A stretch of 64,000 nt of DNA from Cordilura impudica. Lineage: Eukaryota; Arthropoda; Insecta; Diptera; Scathophagidae. A model generated the notes under the pieces. That model saw only the letters and a program-made list of their open reading frames with translations, searched no databases and was not told the origin of the DNA. The position numbers and the translations under genes are program-made. Location of the stretch: the NCBI GenBank assembly GCA_963682025.1, contig OY821521.1, positions 168,462,209 to 168,526,208 on the forward strand. Direction: 5' to 3'. Shown piece by piece: positions 24,061-36,925 of the stretch (position 1 is its first letter; every line of letters begins with the position of its first letter).

Positions 24061-24159
24061 TAACAATAATTCAACAATCACATACAAAATATAATTCTAA
24101 AATTACAACAACCAGATTGAAAATATTTTTTTCCAGAGTTTTTTTTTTTTACATTTTCA

Positions 24160-24380
24160 TTGATATCTCGTGATCCATTTGACCTAATCAGGCTGTCAAT
24201 GAATAATTTTCATAAAAAAGGAGTAACCCAGCTAACGTATTGAGGGTGCGATCGTGATATCCACAGACGGACGGATAGATGGACATCGTTAAATCAACTT
24301 CTCTCGATATAAGGAATTTCCTGAATTTTTTTTCGATGAGTTATACCTTCTGTACATTAATGTGGAGGGTGTATTAATAA
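24160..24380 (-). mobile_element. GTCY-tract element type 1, fragment
   Basis: The minus strand carries the block with CCATCTATCCGTCCGTCTG and GATATCACGATCGCACCC. Ends are incomplete. It lies beside the plus-strand copy at 24398. Confidence 0.5.
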
Positions 24381-24397
24381 ATAAAACGAATTTTTAT

Positions 24398-24728
24398 ACC
24401 CTCCACCCCAGTGTGCAGAGGGTATATATAAGTTTGTAATTCCGTTTGTAATAATTAGAGAAACAATTCTGGACCCCATAAAATATATATATTTGTGATC
24501 CTCATAACAAGCGGAGTTGATGTAGCGATGTCCGTCTGTCCGTCTGTGGAAATCACGATGACAACTTCAATCGGGCAGCTAGGGTGCTAGTTTGCATAAA
24601 AAATGATTCGTTGACTTTCTGAGAAGTTTGCTATTTAAAATCGTCCAAATTGGTTGAATAGAGCCCGAGATCTGAATGAAGAACTAAAGATTCGGCACAG
24701 CCGAATTTAACACTCTTACTTGTTTTTT
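24398..24728 (+). mobile_element. GTCY-tract element type 1, short complete copy
   Basis: It starts TTTTTATACCCTCCACC, has the CAGAGGGTATATATAAG block, the tract GTCCGTCTGTCCGTCTG, and ends with hairpin TTCGGCACAGCCGAA followed by AACACTCTTACTTGTT. No coding frame. It serves as the reference for the split and fragmented copies. Confidence 0.65.
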
Positions 24729-25205
24729 AAAAATAGTGTTTTCTATGTGAATGTTGTGATAAAGTAGCATTAATATTTAATTATATTTAATTTACAATGT
24801 GTTTTGTGAAACTATTTTATTAATTTTTAAACTAAAGAAAACTTATTTGTGAATGTCTCTTTTTGACGTTTCGTTTCGTGTGTGAAATCAAAAAATAGAG
24901 ACAAAAATGAAAATGACTTTCGTTATAAAAAAAAAAGAATTAAAATATTCGACTTCTGGAAACATGTTGCTATTATTATTTGCCAAAGGGAAAAGACGAC
25001 AATTTCTAGATCCTGGGGCCAGCTTGAAACTCTCTAATGAAATTTTGAGCCCTGAATCCGAATATGAGCTGAAAATACTCTCCGTCATATCAGGTTTCTA
25101 TGAAATTCTAATCTAAACATATGATGGAAAAATTCTGAGTTCATAAATTTTGTATGTCTGTAAAATTAACTATAGTTTATTTGTATTTTTTTAAATCCAC
25201 CTTAC

Positions 25206-25497
25206 CTGCAATGCGACTCTTTGCATTTGTTCAATAAATGTAGCCAAATCTTTTTCTGGTGTTGGCGCTCCTATCGTCAAACGATATGTGGTTAAATTAA
25301 ATGAGGACGTCTGCAACATATTCTCCAATATATTTTGTATTGTTTGCGTCAATGACAGTAGAGTACGTTCGGAGACATCAATTTCATCGATGGCCTGTGT
25401 GACTTTGGGGAATTGTTTTATATTGGAAATTGCTGTTGTATTAACGAATGCATCCAATTGAAAGACATTGTACGATGCCTCATTTTTTTCGCATCCT
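25206..25497 (-). CDS. Prominin exon D (second extracellular loop)
   Basis: The acceptor is CTTCAG and the donor GTAAGG; the exon enters in phase 2 and leaves in phase 0, encoding 97 residues. It starts GCEKNEASYNVFQLDAF, where a Cys and Asn/Tyr cluster open a helical region typical of the large second loop. N-x-T sites occur at FVNTT and SFNLTT, consistent with extracellular exposure. Confidence 0.85.
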
Positions 25498-25514
25498 CTG
25501 AAGGTTGCCGCCAT

Positions 25515-26480
25515 ATCGTTGTTTTGTGGTCATTGAGTATTGAAGTGTTTAGAGATTGAAATATAGTTTTTTGAAGTATTTTGTCAATATCATTGTCACA
25601 ATATGTTGTTTTTTTTTTGTTTTTATTGGAATTTTTCGTTTTTAAGAAGATTTGTACATTTGCAACATTAGTTCTAGTTATTACTTCATATGACGTATGG
25701 TTTAAATATCACATGGTAAATTAAGTTTACAAAGGAAAGATTTTATTTAGCTTATGCTACACTTTGCAAAAGGGGGTTTAAGGGTTTGGTTGCTTTATAA
25801 ATATATATATCTTCGTAGTTCATTAACATATGGAATTTTTAGGGGATAAAGGTATTCTTATAAAGAAAATGTTGTTTAAAGTTAAAAAAAAATATTTTTA
25901 TTTATCAATTGCAGGGTATATCTTATATTTATCATGGTTTTATTTTTTGGGGGAGTTTTTGTTTTCAATTTATTTCTTGAGGCTTCATCTTGTTGGGGTT
26001 GGTTATTCATTGTGTGAAATCCTTTTATTTATCTCTGGGGTCTACAATTTTGTATCATTTTCAATTTAAGCTTCTTATAGTTTATGTGTATAAAAAAAAG
26101 GAAACACGTACAGTATCAATAACTAATTGGCATTCATAACACTTCTGAAATGTTGGGAAATAAATAAAATGAACATATCATTGAATTAACACATTCAACA
26201 AAATCAAAACCAAACTACAAACATAGAATATATAGGATTTTCCATGGCAAATTTAATAATAGATAACTTCAACTTTAAGCTTTTAAGCTTTAAAGCTCTA
26301 TTTTTATTTGAGAAAAAAAGAACGGTATTTTTGAAATGTTTTAATATACACTTGCTAGAAAAAGTATTCGTACATTTAAAATGAGCGGAATCACACGAAT
26401 TTAATATGTACATTTTCGAAACTATATTTTATCGTGAAATAGCTCGGATCATAGGCAGAAACCATTCTTTAGTGCAGTAA
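25515..26480. other. Intron sequence, nothing recognised
   Basis: AT-rich intron upstream of exon D. The open frame at 25830-26069 is hydrophobic because of T-richness and has no recognisable motif. Confidence 0.4.
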
Positions 26481-26519
26481 GTCGCACAGTGGCGCCATTT
26501 TTTATTTTTTTTAAATTAA

Positions 26520-28080
26520 CCAACACTCAGGGGATGCCCCCTACATATGCAGTGCATTGTGTTGATTTCAGGAAAATAAGTTATGGGAAGGATGAGAGAG
26601 GGAGTAGTGATTGGGGATATTTGACTTCAATTTTATGAGATTATAACTGTCAGGAAAGACCTCTGCGGGTAGTTTATTCCACATACGGCTAGTTCGACTG
26701 ATAAACGTATTCTCTCTGTAATGCATTGTGCGGTCAACTGGACAATAGACTACAAACAGATGTGATCTACTAGAGAAGCGGGTAGAGCGGACCGAAACTC
26801 GGGCACTTGGAATAAGTTCGCTAGTCTCATAAGAAAATTTCCCGTGGTAATATCTATATAACAGTGCTACACAACCCACATTCCGACGATGTTCCAATGA
26901 ATCAATAGAGTTGGATACCCTACTGGCATTGATGAGCATCAACGCCTTCTTTTGCACATGGTCCAACAGCTCCAAAATAGACTTTGAAGCTCCATTTTCG
27001 GTCGGATGTAAGTGGTATAGATTTTAAGGAGATCAGAAGGAGTGAAGTAATTTTTACACTGTTTCAGAAGACCAAGACACTTGAATGCTTCTTTCGACAC
27101 TTGAAAAACTTGCTCGTTCCAACGAACATCACATTGAATTCTAATGCCTAGAATATCAATAGTATCCGATTCCTCAATACCTATACCGCCCATGTATGTA
27201 GATGACATTGTTGATTCCATGGCCCTATGGGTCAACATACAACATTGAGTTTTCAGCGCATTAAAATCAACCCTATTCCCTTTACCCCACTCGGAGATTG
27301 TTAACAGGTCTTGATTGAGTGTGTCATTCATTGTCTGCCTTTTGTCCCCAACCTCCAAGAGGCTTGGCCTACAATTAAAGGCAAATGAATGACAAATGCT
27401 GCTGACATCTGCGAAAGAGTATATAGAGTTAAAAGTTTGACCAAGAAGGTCGTTCAGAAAGATAAGGAAGAGAGAAGGAGAAAAAACGGAACCTTTTGGT
27501 ACCCCTGAATTAAGCTGAAACTCATTAGATGAGACCCCATCAATAATAACACGTATTTTCGGTCTCTGAGAAAGCTCGATATAAATCGAGAGAAGTCCAT
27601 ACCGACAACAAATGCAATAAGCTTTGATATCAATGCACCGTGCCACACACGATCGAATGCCTTGGAATTATCCAGAGCAACCATTTTACTTTCGCCAAAA
27701 TTGCGAATGGGTCGACTCCAGCGCTCAGAAAGTAGACTTAACGTGGAACAATTTCTACGGAAGCCATGTTGTTGATCATTAAGAAGTGAGTTGGACTCTA
27801 GGTAGTTCACAAGATGGAAATTGATCATACTCTCCATCGCCTTTGAGAGCGCAGAGCAGATTACAATTGGACGGTAATTTTCAGGGTTATTAGCCGCACC
27901 CTTTTTAGGGATTGGTTGGACATTAGCAACTTTCCAGCAAGAGGGAAAGACTCCCGCACGGTACGAAAAAGCTGAAAAGGTTGGCCAATGGACTGGCTAG
28001 CGTCGAAGAGCACTGTTTCAGCACCAGTGCAGGTATACCATCCGGTCCCGAAGACTTGTTAATGTTGGGATCCGAAGAAT
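26520..28080 (-). pseudogene. CR1/Jockey-like LINE, 5'-truncated reverse transcriptase
   Basis: Overlapping frames cover the RT: NYLESNSLLNDQQHGFRRNC, ALDNSKAFDRVWHGALISKL (palm motif A), SGVPKGSVFSPSLFLIFLND (motif B), then YSFADVSSICHSF where the catalytic FADD is FADV. The thumb and C-terminus follow (LDILGIRIQCDVRW, YIRPKMELQS, SIDSLEHRRNVGC, FISRTSRMWNKLPAEVFPDS). The 3' end has AGGGGGCATCCCCT, shared with the relic at 7160-9280. At least two frameshifts and the lost catalytic Asp make it inactive. Confidence 0.78.
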
Positions 28081-29600
28081 ATTTTAGGCAAAGTACAAGA
28101 TACAATTTTAAGTTCCGGCAAGAACAGTAATAATATACTGTTCTTGTCCTGGCATGAAAATGACGCCTTTCTGAGAAGAGAAATTTCCGCCATACCACCT
28201 ACTTTTGCTGAAGTACTGTAGGCACTATCAAACCTGAAGAACTCGAAAGCGACTGGGCCTGATGGCATACCTTCAGAATTACTAAAATATTGTGCTAAAC
28301 TAATCGCCAAAGCTCTGATGCCCATAATCAGGAAAATATGGGAACAGGAGTCCATCCCGAACAGCTGGATGGAGGGCATAGTAGTGTCAATTCTGAAGAA
28401 GGGTGATCTGAGGCAATGCAGTAACTGGAGAGGCATCACGTTATTGAATGCAGTCAACAAATTGCTATCGTCCCTGATTCTACAGCGATTGTCACCGGTT
28501 GTAGAAACCATCCTTCGGAAAGAACAAGCCGGTTTCAGGTCGGGAAGATAATGTTTTGACCATATTAACACATACACGCATTATCATCAAGCAATCCAAC
28601 GAATCTAACAGCAGCCTTTATCTACTATTTGTACATTTCGAACGAGCTTTCGACACGGTATCTAGACCGGCTCTCTGGGTGCTCTGAGTAGCAAGGGAAC
28701 CCCGCCGAAAACAATCCACCTTATATAAATGCAAATTGCGATACAAAGTCGAAGAAAGCCAAACATGCCAGCTCAACACAGGAGTTAAACAAGGCTATGT
28801 TCCGTCTCCCACACTATTTCTACTGCTATTGGATTGCGTGTTTCAGCAAATAAGGTCCGAAACGCCATATGGCATCCGCTGGAACAAGAGTAAGTTCCTC
28901 CACGATATCGACTATGTGGACGATATCTACCTTTTTGCTTACCGCTTCTATGATATAGCACAGAAGATTCAGCACCATCCATCAATGCCAATAAAGTTGG
29001 CCTCAAAATAAACGTGAAGAAAACAAAACTGATGCGGATTGGCACGAGAAATACGACACCCCTAACACTTCAAGGACAGCTGATCGAGGATGTAGGCTCC
29101 TTTTCATATCACGGCAGCACAATTTGCAAAGACGAAGTCCCAAATGTCGATATTACCGATAGAATCAATAAAGCCCGGACCGCATTGCATTCCCTGCACA
29201 GAATATGGACAGCAAACAATATAACCACCATCACAAAGCTAAAAATCTTTAACTGTAGTGTCTAATCGGTACTGTTGCAGCACCTGGACCACAGTGCAAT
29301 ATACACGCAGTAAATAGCAATCCTTCTGCAATAAGTGCCTGACACAAATTCTGGAAATTTTCTGACCGAAATGGGTAACCAATGAACAACTGCTCTTGAT
29401 GCAATTGAATCGGATATCTGCAGGCGCAAATGGACGTGGATAGGTCACATCCTAAGAAGGCTACCTGACAAAATCGCAAGGCATGCACTCCCCAGGGCCA
29501 TAGAAATCCAGGTAGCCCCGAAACAAATGGATAAGAATGATGAAAAATTAATGCAAATCTCGTAATTTGACTTGGAACCAAGCAAAAATCCTAGCGAATG
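28080..29600 (+). pseudogene. Second LINE relic, RTE-like reverse transcriptase
   Basis: A different LINE, head to head with the previous one. Seen: NSKATGPDGIPSELLKYCAK, SWMEGIVVSILKKGDLRQCS, NWRGITLLNAVNKLLSSLIL, EQAGFRSGR, then after a frame break NTGVKQGYVPSPTLFLLLLD, the catalytic box DIDYVDDIYLFAY (YVDD), and INKARTALHSLHRIW. The GDxxxCxNWRGITLL signature is typical of RTE-related elements; clade placement is moderate. Several frameshifts. Confidence 0.72.
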
Positions 29601-29918
29601 ATTAAGTTAAGTGGAAAGAATTTGTTGATGCCCTTTGTTCTTCGTGAACTGTAATTTAATTTGCAATTTTTTTACTATGTAAATTTTATAAATAAAGGAC
29701 ATATATATATATATCTAGTTCTTCTAAAGGGTTTATGTTCCCTGTATATATATGAGACTTAGGTCGAATTACGCAATGTTTTTTTTTTTCTTTTTTTTTA
29801 CCTTTTTTACCTCTAGCAATCGAAGGAGCTCTGGAAGCAAAGTAGAAAAATAGTGTTGGTAAATAGCGATTTATCTGGAGAAACACAAAGCAAACAGTAA
29901 ATTTTTTTTTCTAAAATA

Positions 29919-30309
29919 TCTATATATTAAAACGTGAAGGAAAATTTTTAGTTCCCTTTTTAAGCAATATGCGGGCACGGAGGAGTGTGAAAATTGGCAT
30001 AGTTATAGTTCATATGGAGAAGAAGCTGAGAATGATAAAATTTATGTTTAATCTGCCTTAAAAATATATTAAATTTAATAAAATAAAATATTTCTAATTA
30101 TTCGTTACACCCTGTTAATGCGAATGGTTTAAGTTATATATGACACGCCCTGTGTTGAATTGTGAAAATTGATTAGCATACCTTTGGGCTCATTTAAATA
30201 TTCATAAATGGTTAATATATAGATTTAAAAAAATTAAAGAAAAAAATTGAATGAAAAAATAATATTTCCTAGAATTTCCACTCGAATTTCGAGTGCTGGG
30301 CTATACTAC
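29919..30309 (+). mobile_element. Diverged Helitron-like element, copy 4
   Basis: It begins TCTATATATTAAAACG and keeps the 3' palindrome CTCGAATTTCGAG followed by GCTGGGCTATACTAC. The last four bases read CTAC rather than CTAG. Interior matches are weak. Confidence 0.5.
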
Positions 30310-30344
30310 TAAAAAATTGTTATTAGTTACATAGTTATTTTTAT

Positions 30345-31122
30345 ATTCTATCTGAGACTGGACCAAATTGCCTAAAAATTGTGTGTTTTTTGAAAACTGG
30401 AAATTGGTCAACTTTGATGGGTTATATCTTCTAAACTATAAGAGCTGTACGCAGCTTGTTAAGGAATCTTAACAGAAAATTTTCATATATTTCTTAAAGA
30501 AAAAAAGCACAAAAGTACCTTTCAGTGTAACGCTAGAAATCAGTAGTTTTCTGTCAATTATTAAGAATTGTGAAATTGAAAACAAATCAATTCTTCGGTT
30601 CTGCTTTATTTGGCCTGCTAAACGCTTTTTAAGCTCAGTATCAAAATTACCCATCCGCTTCTTGTTTTTTTTGCCGAATTTTGTTCGTTTTTTCCCAGGT
30701 TTGCAACTGAAAAATAACTTTTATTTTTTTTTTTAGCATATTACATTTTGTTTATGCTTACCTCTCCTGTCAAAATTCCTTTCAGAAAGAACGAAAAATT
30801 TGATATTCCTGCTCAAAGCCTGGGTTGCCTAACTTCATTTACGTCAAAAAAAAAGTAGTAAAAACAATACTACTTTTTTAAAAAGCTGCGGACTATCAAC
30901 AGAAATTTTTTGACAGAAAAATTCCTTAAGCATTTCTGAAGCGTTTTTTTATATGAAGTTTTTGATTCCTTAGCAAGCTGCGTACAGGCCTATAATCCTT
31001 GAAGGTACAAATTTGTAATCTTTGAACAATTTCCTATAAGATGAGTTTATAAAAAAAATATCGTAAGCTGACATGAAATTTTTGATTTTTGCTGCCTAAT
31101 TTATTCTAAGGGCGCCACTGTG
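30345..31122. mobile_element. Inverted-repeat element, possibly non-autonomous Transib-like
   Basis: Arms of about 150 bases: GTACGCAGCTTGTTAAGGAATC-type text at 30446 and its complement near 30966-30985. The right end is GGCGCCACTGTG, so inverted it begins CACAGTGGCGCC, the Transib-type heptamer. The left end (near GAGACTGGACCAAATTG) is decayed and no target duplication is visible. Confidence 0.35.
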
Positions 31123-31154
31123 CAACGAAGGCTATGAATTTCCCAGCAATGTTA

Positions 31155-31455
31155 TCTATAATATTAATGGGCAAGGCGATTTCTTGTGACTGATATAACA
31201 ATTTTAGTTACCAACCGATTTTGACCAAAAATACCTCATTTGAAAGGTACTTTTTTTTTTTTTTTTTTTTTTACAGATTTTCACCGTCTGGAACATTTTT
31301 TTGGAGTAATGCTACTAACACATACTGTGTGTGGGTTTATTACAAATATGAAAAGCCCTGTGTTGAATTGAGAATTGGCTAAAATTGATTAGCATACTTT
31401 TAGGCTCTTATAAAATTATTTATTAAATGAAGAAATACAATTTCCTCTGCTCTGC
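31155..31455 (+). mobile_element. Truncated Helitron-like element, copy 5
   Basis: The 5' end TCTATAATATTAATGGGCAAG and the CACATAC / TGTGTGGGTTTATTA block are recognisable, but the 3' hairpin end is missing or decayed near CTCTGCTCTGCTATT. Confidence 0.5.
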
Positions 31456-31645
31456 TATTACTATTATTACTCCTTCCACTAATTCCATGGAAAATCCCAT
31501 AAACTTAACAACTACTAAGTTATTCTACGCAGTTTTACAAAAATAATAAAATACTTCTATTAAGGTACTACAAAAATATAATAATATTTGCATATTTGTA
31601 TATTTTCACTTACTAAACCCTGAGAGCACACTAAAACATACATAC

Positions 31646-32246
31646 CTTAAAGCGGTTGCTAAGCTAACATTAACAATAGAACGATTCACTCCATCCGGCC
31701 GTAAAAGTTCACCAATAATGCCAGCATGTGGTTCGTCGATATAAACATAGCCCGGTTTATCAAGTAACTTACCCAGCATATCGTAGGCATTATTACCATT
31801 CGCATTCGAATTCCAATTCATATCACCAGCCAAAGATAAACTATTTGACGTTTTTGTACTCTTGGCATCATAGAGAGGTTGACATAAAAATATTTCCGCA
31901 TTACCACCTATGGCCAGCGATAATACACCGTATATGGTAATACCAATACTGCTCAGACATATGATGATAACGGCTATAAATAATACAACGCCAGCTTTAA
32001 CGTTCGCTTCGCATAGAAAGCAACAGTATGACATTAGGAAAAATAACAATATCCAGACAATAAACATGGCCGCTATCCAGCCCGTAGTCCAATAGATATT
32101 TGACCATTCCTGCAATTTGACATAGTGCGGTTCGACATTATCCCAAACATTTTTCAAACGTTCAAGCAGAGCATTTATGGTGGCTGTTAACATTTGTGCA
32201 TTGGCTGTGGTACGATGACGAATGTTTTCCAATTGTTCAAATGTAT
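31646..32246 (-). CDS. Prominin exon C (TM3, Cys-rich link, TM4, start of second loop)
   Basis: The exon encodes 200 residues, enters in phase 1 and ends at donor GTATGT in phase 2. It begins with YTFEQLENIRHR, continues as a helical stretch, then a hydrophobic segment around WIAAMFIVWILLFFLMSYCC, the link CFLCEANVKAG, and a second hydrophobic segment (VVLFIAVIIICLSSIGITIY). It ends in the second extracellular loop with N-glycosylation sites NRS and NVS. The paired membrane segments joined by a Cys-rich link are the clearest family signature in the window. A CA/TG-rich stretch lies in the intron just upstream. Confidence 0.88.
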
Positions 32247-33470
32247 CTGTGTCAGTAGTACGAAAAGTAAAACAATGAAATCATTTAAAGTTAGTTTAGA
32301 TTGTTGTAGATGTGTGTGTGTGAGTGTGTGTGTAAGTGTTAACAAACAGAGTTAATTGTAAATTGCAAATCTACTTATTAGCCTTAGTTAGGGTTAGATT
32401 GGGTATTTCCAATTAGTCGTATTGTTTTTGAATGTGTGAAAGATTTGTCAATGAATTGTTTAATAGCCTTTTGAATTGAATTGATTTCTGATTTACGTTT
32501 TTAAGGTAACTTAGGAATATTTTATTTATTTTTTTTATCTATAGCATTTCCTTGAAAACGTTGTTAAAACGAGGTTTTGGGGTGTCAGTTAAATTTCGTT
32601 TAGTTAAAGTCAAAAATTTTTATTCTTTAGCCAAAGAGTTTTAATGAAAGAGTTTTTGGGATGCAATTAAACTTAGTTTAGTTAAACGTGAAATTTTTAA
32701 CGATTTAGTTTAGGTTAATGAAATTTGACAAAAATGAATGAAAATCAATAAGCAAAATAAGAGCTAATCGTTGCCACTGGCATTTCCAAAAAGTGTTAAA
32801 ATTGCCACATTTGTGGCCGAACGGCTACGCTGCACAGTGGGATTTCTTCATACAAGCTGCTGCAAAAAATCGAAGGAATCGAGGTAGCGCTTTGAAATTT
32901 GGCACACATATCTCATACTGCCAAATTAGATGAAAAATAAATTTTTGTTAAAATCCGCCCACAACCACGCCTACCTCCCATATAACGTCAAACTAAAAAT
33001 CGTTGTATTTTCCTTATTTTCATATCTATGTTAATAAAAATTACTACCAGTGGTTGCATTTGAGTCCTTAATTATATTACAATTTTAATTGCCACGCCCA
33101 ACGCCCATATAACAATTTTAATTTTTCAAGATTTTCGAAAACACAGATATAATCCTTTGTAGTTCGTGATCGATGTGAAGCAGCACTTACATCTATATAA
33201 ATAACTAAAGACCAATATGTTAGCATAACATTTGCAAAAAATTAGGAGGCCATAGCTTACCGGAGGCCATAGCTCTTTAATTAACCAATCATTCAAAATA
33301 AAAGCCAAATTTTTACTATAAAATTATCCATTGTTTAGGACACATAGAGCATTTCTCAGTGCATACTTTTAGGGATGTGGAAAAACACAACCAAACCATA
33401 ATGTAAATAAGCAAACAAGATTCAGTCGGCTAAACACTTGAAAATTCATATTGTGGTGTATTTTTATACC

Positions 33471-36400
33471 CTCCACTCCAGTGTGCAGAGGGTATATATA
33501 AGTTTGTCATTCCGTTTGTAATAATTAGAAAAAAAATTTTGGACCCCATAAAATTTATATATTTGTGATCCTTATAATAACCGGAGTTGATATAGCGATG
33601 TCCGTCTGTCCGTCTGTCCGTCTGTGGAAATCACGATGACGGCATCAATCGGGCAGCTAGGGTGCTCGTTGGCATAAAAAATGATTCATTAACATCCTGA
33701 AAAGTTTGCTATTTAAAATCGTCGAAATCGGTCGATTAGGGCCCGAGATTTGAATGAAGAACTAAAAAAAGTCTTGAAAAAAAATAATTTTCTATGTTGT
33801 TCTTGTCACGATCACGCCCTCAATAGTGCAGCTACAGTGATCATTTTTAGCGAGAATGATTCACCAAATTCATGGGAAGATTTCTGTATCAAAAATCATT
33901 AAAATCGGTGGAACAGGTCCAGGAAAATCTCTGAAAAAGTAAAAAAAAAATGAAAAACATGATATTTCTATATTGTTCTTGTTGTTATTCTAAATGTTGC
34001 GTTGTTTTCATAGCTGGACTTGTTGTTTTTGTGGTCGTTGTGGTAATAATATAACAAAAACAAACCCTTTGTACATTTTTTTATCAACTCTGGTAGAAAA
34101 ATTTAAAAGTTTCCATTGTTTTGGCATCACTAAAAAAATATGTTAGATCATTTCTGTCATTGCCACGAGCCTGCCTGCAAAATTTCAGATCGATTGGGTC
34201 ACGGGAAAGTGGTTAAAATCTATCCAAAATCTTTTCGACAAGCAGACACTACGAGTTAATATAAAGGGAGTAAAAATTCACCAACATCTAAAGCAAATAA
34301 TGCTAAAATACCTAGTTGTTAATAAAAAAAAAACAATTGGGCAATTCACAATGGGTAATATATCGTTGTATCTGTTGTATCGTGTATCACTTTACAATAG
34401 TGTAAAATTGTTGTTGGTAATTTTCACTGAAAAATCTGATACACGATCCAACTTCATTTGCTATGTTTAGTAAATGTTGTATATGTATTGTATCATAACA
34501 TATCAGTTCCAAGTGAATTCCAGTTTTTATGAAAAAGAAAAAAAAAATACATAGAATTTTATCAGCATAAATAATTATAAAATAAAATATGGCAAATAAT
34601 GCAAATAACGCAAATGCATCGATAAGTTTATTTATATAAAAATTAATGTTTATATTTTTAGTATGTATTTTCTCTTTCAGTACCAACCTAAACATTTAAA
34701 ATTTTTTTTTTTCATTATAAATTAAAATGCAAGAGGTACGTAACTAAAACTCCAGGGTATATCTCACGACCAAAAAGCAAACACTGACAAGTGTTTTCTC
34801 TTATACAAAATAGCAGAAGCGACGAAGCGATCTTTCCTCGTTGGATCGAAAATTACTAAAGAAAGCGTTTTACAATATGAAAATACAACTGAGTGTTCAA
34901 AACAAATGATTGTATTGTGTATTTCAATACAACATACAATATACAACACCTGTTGTGAATTGCCCAAATGTAAATTTAGCAAAAAAATTTATGTATTAAT
35001 TTATTTAAAGAGAAAAACACAAAAATAACGTTTGATGTTGTATTTTTTGTGTGTAATATTTAAATATACACACATACACATATTAAATAATACAAATAAT
35101 ATACATATATTATATATATGTATGTATGTATGTATATTCATAGTAACTGCATGTTAGAAACAAATCGGTTATTTTATTTACATAAAATTCTGCAGTATTT
35201 TGTTGTGGGGAAAATACATTTCTTTTGCATTAACAGAGCGTCACTTCATTTTGCTCAGCGTGATGGCGCCATAATTTTTGTTTGTTCTAATTAGCTTTGC
35301 AATAGTTATTTCTATTTTAACATGAATGTTAATATTTTCAAATAGATATCATACAGAACAATGTTAAGAGTATACACGGGCTGGTCTTTTATTTCATACG
35401 TTTTTTCATTATTCTTTTACAAATATGAACATAAGTTTGGCATATTAACTTTTTTTTGTCTTTACAAAATAGAGTTACCGAGTTCGTCAATGAGTTTTTT
35501 GCTTACAAAACAGTTCTACATAGTTATATAGAATTATTATTCTGCTTTACCTATAAAATATCTGATTGCGGTTACATCTAATTTTTAAAAATTGTTTATA
35601 ATTAATAAAGCATTATTATTCACATAAATACAAAATTTCACTTTTTAAATTTTCCATTCAAATTTAAGAAAATATCAATTATAATAAAAACTGAAAATAA
35701 AATTTCCCATTATAAATTAGAAAATATTAATTGAATTTCAGAAAATCATATCAAAACGTTCGAAAAAATAATTTTAAATTTAGAAATATGTTTACATTTA
35801 AAAATGTTCACATTTAAAAAAAATATTGCCATTCAGGAGATATTAATAACTTTTCAGTACCGCGATTCAGTAACTTCTTTTAACGATAGTCGAATCGTAA
35901 AAAAAAAGAAAATTGCAAAATTATCAGTACAATTTTGAAACGATATTCGCTATTGTTAAAGTCAGCTGTTGTTGTTATCTAAACGACAACCATTTTTGTG
36001 TTGTTTATTCAATCGATAAAAACTTAAATTTTTAGGTTGAAATGTCGTCATACATAAATAAAAATCATGAAATATTGAAAATATTTTGCTTTAATTAAAA
36101 AACTTTTTTATATAAATAAAAAAATTAAATAGCATATTCAATTCATTATTTTATTTTCAAATAAATAAACAGAAATATTAGTAAAAAAAAAGATATTAAA
36201 CATAAACATAAAATCATCCTGTAATTTTATGACAATGTTATTTTTTATATATAAATTTTCACAATTTTTTTTGGATGAAAATTTGAAGTTTTTCAGAAAA
36301 TAAAGATAACATTAAATTATATTATTTAAAATGTTTGGGACTTTTCATTTTTTACGTTTTTCATCCCTAATTTGATTATTTATTATTATAAATTTATTCT

Positions 36401-36925
36401 CTATGTTTTCAAAATATGGCAATATTTTAAAAAAAAGTTGAGAGAGCTTTTTTTTTTTTGGTTATTATTTTGTTACTCCATCCGACCTATATGGCCACAA
36501 TGAAGAAATATTTGGCCAGTTAAAAGAAACTATACAGCCATCTCCAATTAGCACGATTTAATGCATATAGCCACTCTACACAACCATTACCTTTGCAATG
36601 GAGGTTAGGGCGAGCTATTTAATTAGCAAAAACTAAATTAAACGAGAAGTTATGTCATATAACCGGAAACGCATGCATATAGGTATATAACCTTAATGCA
36701 TGCCGATCAGCAACTACGATGACTAAAAAGCAAACACCGAAATAAATCCGAAATAATACAAAAGACGAAAACCAACCCAAAGAATTTTCTGAAATAATTT
36801 GGTATTAAGTTTAAAATTAAATTGTTTGCTTTTTCCAATATTTTGTTTACATTTATTATCAATACTCAAACCGAGGTGGAGGGTATCAAAGATTCGGCAC
36901 AGCCGAATATAACACTCTTACTTGT
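33471..36925 (+). mobile_element. GTCY-tract element type 1, long copy nested in Transib 1
   Basis: It starts TTTTTATACCCTCCACTCC and carries GTCCGTCTGTCCGTCTGTCC. It ends GGAGGGTATC, hairpin TTCGGCACAGCCGAA, AACACTCTTACTTGTT. It is ten times longer than the copy at 24398 because of AT-rich interior and nested insertion. A TATG/TA microsatellite lies at 35100-35140. No gene is seen inside. Confidence 0.6.
34337..34968. mobile_element. Small terminal-inverted-repeat element (MITE-like)
   Basis: The left end TTGGGCAATTCACAATGGGT and right end (inverted) TTGGGCAATTCACAACAGGT pair over about 20 bases. About 630 bp, AT-rich, no transposase. Target duplication not clear. Confidence 0.55.

Noticed and set aside
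28059..28577. 172-codon minus-strand frame
   Set aside because: It overlaps the plus-strand LINE RT motifs (GDxxxCxNWRGITLL) and has no recognisable motif of its own.
31728..32095. Plus-strand open frames over prominin exon C
   Set aside because: They are antisense shadows of a well-supported exon with conserved membrane segments.
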